Positions 12,489-15,238 of a stretch of DNA of 15,238 bases are shown one piece after another. Location: assembly GCA_043812795.1 (NCBI GenBank), contig JBDRLU010000025.1, forward strand, positions 1 to 15,238. Reading direction: 5' to 3'. The stretch is from JBDRLU01 sp043812795. Its GTDB lineage: Bacteria > Chloroflexota > Dehalococcoidia > Dehalococcoidales > UBA2162. The notes under the pieces are model-generated. The model worked only from the letters and a program-made list of their open reading frames with translations, searched no databases and was not told the DNA's origin. The first letter of the stretch is position 1. Each line of letters begins with the position of its first letter. The position numbers and the translations under genes are program-made.

Positions 12489-15167
12489 ATGAAAAGCAGG
12501 TTATTACATCTCTTTGTGGCACTCACTCTAGTCCTATCGCTGTTTAGTGTGGCGCTGCCGGCAACCGCGACCACGCCCGAGATTAGGACGGTCGATACCC
12601 GTGCTTGGCCCAGTAACCCGTCTCAGAATGTGCCGGTGGTCACTGCCCCGGGCACTCAGGACGGGTCTTCCAGCACGTCGGATGGTTCCGGTGGAATCAT
12701 CATGGTCTGGCACGATAACCGCAGTGGCAATAACGATATTTATGCCCAGCAGCTCAATGCCGCCGGTTTCCCCCAGTGGGCGGCTGATGGTGTCCCTATT
12801 TGTATGGCCGATGGCAACCAGATAAGTCCCCGTATCACCAGCGATGGTGCCGGTGGTGCTTTTATTAGCTGGCAGGACTACCGCAATGGCACCGACTATA
12901 ATATTTATGCCCAGCGAATAAACTCGTCCGGTGTCACACAGTGGTCGCCTAACGGGATAGCCATAAATGCGGCGGCCAACAATCAGGACAGTATTCGCAT
13001 GCTTGGTGATGGCTCCGGTGGCGCCATTTTTGTCTGGCGTGACTGGCGTGACCATCCGAACGCTGATATTTATGCTCAGAGGATAGATTCGTCCGGTACT
13101 TTGCAGTGGGCGGCTGATGGCATGCCGGTCTGTGTTGACAGCGTCAATCAGAGCAGTCCGCAGGCCAGGGGTGATGGTGCTGGCGGGGCGTTTATCGTCT
13201 GGTCTGATGACCGGAACGGTAGCGGTGATATTTATGCCCAGAGGATAAACTCAACCGGTGCTCCCGAGTGGGTGACTAACGGAGTACCGGTCTGCACTGC
13301 GGGCGGTAATCAGTCCAATCCCGGCCAGACCGGTGATGGCGCCGACGGCGTTATTGTTACCTGGGAGGACGAGAGCAACAGCGCTGTTACGGGGCGAGAC
13401 GTCTTTGCCCAGCGGGTTGACTCTACCGGTACTGCTTTGTGGAAGCCAAATGGTGTGGCGGTCAGTAATACCGGCGGTGACCAGACCAGCGTCCGTACTA
13501 CGGGTTCTGGCGGTAACCTTATCGTCGCCTGGACAGATAACCGCAGTGGCGAATGGGATATTTATGCCCAGAGTGTGAACGCTACCGGTGGCACGCTCTG
13601 GACGGATAATGGCACGGCCATCAGCACGGCCACCGGTGACCAGCAAAGTCCTTCGATGACCTCGGGCGGCTCAGGTAGCGTCATCATTACCTGGGAGGAC
13701 TATCGCAGTGGCACGGCTGATATTTATGCCCAGAAAATAATTTCAGGCAGTGCTGCCTGGGCAACCAACGGTGTGGCGGTATCTACGGCTGCCGGTGGTC
13801 AGTACTCACCGCGGGCTTCTTATGACAACGCTGGCGGTGCTATTTTCTTCTGGGCGGATGAACGCAATAGCGGTACTACCGGCCGGGACATCTATGCTCA
13901 GAAAGTGTTTCCCGATGGCTCGTTAACGTCCCAGAATATACCGGTCGTTACTGCCACAAATACCCAGGACCAGGCCTTCAGTATTCCTGATGGCAACGGC
14001 GGTATTTTCATCACCTGGCACGACTATCGCAGCGGTACCGCCGATATTTATGCTCAACACATATCGGCGGCCGGTACGCCGCAGTGGCCGGCCGGCGGCA
14101 TCCCCATTTGCACGGACATGAATATACAGACGAATCCCCGTATCGTTACCGATGGTGCCGGCGGTGCCATCATTGCCTGGCAGGACAACCGTGATGGTGC
14201 CTGGGATGTTTACGCCCAGAGGATAAATTCGTCCGGCGAGATACAATGGGTGGCTGACGGGGTACCGGCTAACACGGCAACCAATAATCAGGAGAGCGTG
14301 CGCCTGCTTACCGATAATGCCAGCGGTGCCATCCTGGTCTGGCGTGATTACCGCACCGGTACCAACTATGATATTTATGCCCAGAAAATAAATTCATCCG
14401 GCGTAGTGCAGTGGGTGGCTGATGGCGTGGCGGTTTGCATTAACGATGTTAATCAGAATTCTGTTCAGGCCGTGCCTGATGGTTCGGGCGGGGTCCTTAT
14501 TACCTGGTACGATGACCGGAGCACCAACAATGATATTTATGTCCAGGGCATAGACTCAGCCGGTACGGTGCGGTGGACGACGAATGGGGTGGCGGTCTGT
14601 ACCGACGGCAGTAATCAGGTCAATTCCAGTACCACTCATGACGATTCCGGAGGGGCTATCATCGCCTGGGAGGACTATCGTAACGGTAATTTTGACATCT
14701 ATGCCCAGAGTGTGAACGCCACCGGTAGTCCCCAGTGGGCGGCCAATGGCGTGGTCGTCACTGATGCCAGCCTCGACCAGACCAGAATCCGCATGAGGGG
14801 TCAACCCTCCGGGGGCGCCGTTCTTGCCTGGACCGATAACCGCAGCGGTAACCTTGATATTTATGCGCAGAGCGTAAATTCCACGGGTGATATGGGCTGG
14901 GCTGCTAATGGCATACCCATCACCACGGCGGGTGGTAATCAGGATAATCTTTCTATAGTTGGCGGTGGCTTCGGCAGTGGGACTATCATTGCCTGGGAAG
15001 ACTATCGTGGGGGCAGCTATTCCGATATTTATGCCCAGAAGATAGATTATGACGGCGTCGTTCAATGGGCGACCGTGTTGTCAATCAGCGAAATGGGACA
15101 CTTTTTGAACCGAACACTTTGGCATAATCAGGCGGCATTAACAAGCTCCCTGAGGCCCTGGTTGTAG
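12489..15167 (+). CDS. Secreted beta-propeller-like repeat protein, 3' end disrupted
   Basis: An 892-residue exported protein. A Sec signal peptide covers about 1-27 (hydrophobic core LFVALTLVLSLFSVA, cleavage after ATA). Fifteen repeats of about 53 residues follow from residue 45, each with a GG-x-I-x-x-W-x-D-x-R-S/N-G core, DIYAQ, a small loop, then QW....G and a variable stretch with NQ or DQ. This length and strand pattern suit one propeller blade per repeat. Repeats 1-8 and 9-15 match pairwise in order, so an 8-repeat block was duplicated (residues S45 and S481 start equivalent stretches). The last 34 residues after QWAT do not match the repeat; the natural end has been replaced. No membrane anchor or sorting signal remains. 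GGAGG lies 6 nt before the ATG. Function and ligand are unknown; roles in binding or surface structure are only possibilities. Confidence 0.85.
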   Translation: MKSRLLHLFVALTLVLSLFSVALPATATTPEIRTVDTRAWPSNPSQNVPVVTAPGTQDGSSSTSDGSGGIIMVWHDNRSGNNDIYAQQLNAAGFPQWAADGVPICMADGNQISPRITSDGAGGAFISWQDYRNGTDYNIYAQRINSSGVTQWSPNGIAINAAANNQDSIRMLGDGSGGAIFVWRDWRDHPNADIYAQRIDSSGTLQWAADGMPVCVDSVNQSSPQARGDGAGGAFIVWSDDRNGSGDIYAQRINSTGAPEWVTNGVPVCTAGGNQSNPGQTGDGADGVIVTWEDESNSAVTGRDVFAQRVDSTGTALWKPNGVAVSNTGGDQTSVRTTGSGGNLIVAWTDNRSGEWDIYAQSVNATGGTLWTDNGTAISTATGDQQSPSMTSGGSGSVIITWEDYRSGTADIYAQKIISGSAAWATNGVAVSTAAGGQYSPRASYDNAGGAIFFWADERNSGTTGRDIYAQKVFPDGSLTSQNIPVVTATNTQDQAFSIPDGNGGIFITWHDYRSGTADIYAQHISAAGTPQWPAGGIPICTDMNIQTNPRIVTDGAGGAIIAWQDNRDGAWDVYAQRINSSGEIQWVADGVPANTATNNQESVRLLTDNASGAILVWRDYRTGTNYDIYAQKINSSGVVQWVADGVAVCINDVNQNSVQAVPDGSGGVLITWYDDRSTNNDIYVQGIDSAGTVRWTTNGVAVCTDGSNQVNSSTTHDDSGGAIIAWEDYRNGNFDIYAQSVNATGSPQWAANGVVVTDASLDQTRIRMRGQPSGGAVLAWTDNRSGNLDIYAQSVNSTGDMGWAANGIPITTAGGNQDNLSIVGGGFGSGTIIAWEDYRGGSYSDIYAQKIDYDGVVQWATVLSISEMGHFLNRTLWHNQAALTSSLRPWL
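12621..15075 (+). repeat. Tandem coding repeats of about 160 bp, in a duplicated 8-unit block
   Basis: The DNA repeats in step with the protein. GATATTTATGCCCAG or a close variant recurs about every 160-168 bp (for example near 12735, 13065 and 13227). At a larger scale, 12621 onward and 13929 onward start equivalent stretches (SQNVPVV and SQNIPVV), an offset of 1308 bp. Copies have diverged at the DNA level, so the duplication is old. Confidence 0.85.
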
Positions 15168-15238
15168 TCTCTGCGACGATTGATTGTTTGTATTTGCACC
15201 TCCTTTCGGCGCTCCAAGATCTCCTCTCTCCTGCCATA
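15076..15238. mobile_element. Probable end of an insertion sequence (partial)
   Basis: Similarity to the gene's own repeats ends at about 15074. The next bases start TGTTGTCAATCAGCG and contain GGACACTTT (15096-15104) and GAACACTTT (15112-15120) 16 bp apart. A TG start with repeated short motifs inside the end is reminiscent of IS21-like termini, but the family is a guess from memory. An opposing reading frame ends 52 bp inside this boundary, as transposase genes commonly do. The other end and any target duplication lie outside the window. Confidence 0.45.
15128..15238 (-). CDS. 3' end of an opposing gene, possibly transposase (partial)
   Basis: A minus-strand frame enters from the right edge and ends in TGA at 15130-15128 after 36 codons. 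The tail is very basic and hydrophilic (ILERRKEVQIQTINRRRDY, then LRELVNAA), which suits the C-terminal tail of a DNA-binding or transposase protein. I do not recognise the family. The support is its position just inside a likely insertion-sequence boundary. Because only a tail is visible, it could also be a chance open frame. Confidence 0.35.
   Translation of the reverse strand, partial: YGRREEILERRKEVQIQTINRRRDYNQGLRELVNAA

Noticed and set aside
12700..15060. Regularly spaced repeats that could suggest a CRISPR or other array
   Set aside because: The repeats are in frame in one long protein, the units are about 160 bp and the variation follows codon positions. They are coding repeats.
12534..15065. 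Several long minus-strand open frames opposite the repeat protein
   Set aside because: They mirror the repeats of the plus-strand gene, lack ribosome sites and begin without any promoter. They arise from the regular codon pattern.

Overview
The window looks like a chromosomal segment of an anaerobic bacterium with moderate GC content. The indications are a tungsten/molybdenum aldehyde:ferredoxin oxidoreductase, an oxygen-sensitive radical-SAM lysine 2,3-aminomutase, a soluble PAS-type kinase and a long secreted repeat protein. This combination would suit a Chloroflexota (Dehalococcoidia-like) or similar sediment organism, but no rRNA or other marker gene is present and the assignment is only a guess.

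Layout. Bases 1-167 hold the last 54 codons of a plus-strand peptide/solute-binding protein, closed by a strong terminator. From 378 to 7626 every gene lies on the minus strand. Reading in that direction they are a class V aminotransferase, a small heat-shock protein, an aldehyde:ferredoxin oxidoreductase, a PAS-PAS histidine kinase whose 3' end overlaps a NarL-type response regulator, and a small DUF5752-like protein. A divergent control region (7627-7871) then switches transcription to the plus strand.

The plus-strand half opens with a four-gene operon (7872-11677): lysine 2,3-aminomutase (kamA), two different D-Ala-D-Ala-ligase-type ATP-grasp enzymes and a compact GNAT acetyltransferase. 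The gaps are 17 bp or less, or the genes overlap. The simplest reading is a small pathway that makes beta-lysine from lysine, joins it to other amino acids through acyl-phosphate ligations and acetylates an amine. I know of no described pathway with exactly this gene set. Its promoter is near-consensus, carries nested inverted repeats around the -35 box, and is followed by a short lysine-rich upstream reading frame.

Downstream, 11678-12077 has no conventional gene. It contains a consensus promoter with an adjacent palindrome and, about 200 bp later, a perfect intrinsic terminator. This pattern fits a small RNA or a regulated leader. A short lipoprotein gene follows, then a secreted protein of fifteen repeats of about 53 residues. 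The repeats form an 8-unit block that was duplicated, and the second copy stops one unit short. The break at about 15075 is followed by sequence resembling the end of an insertion sequence, with the tail of an opposing reading frame.
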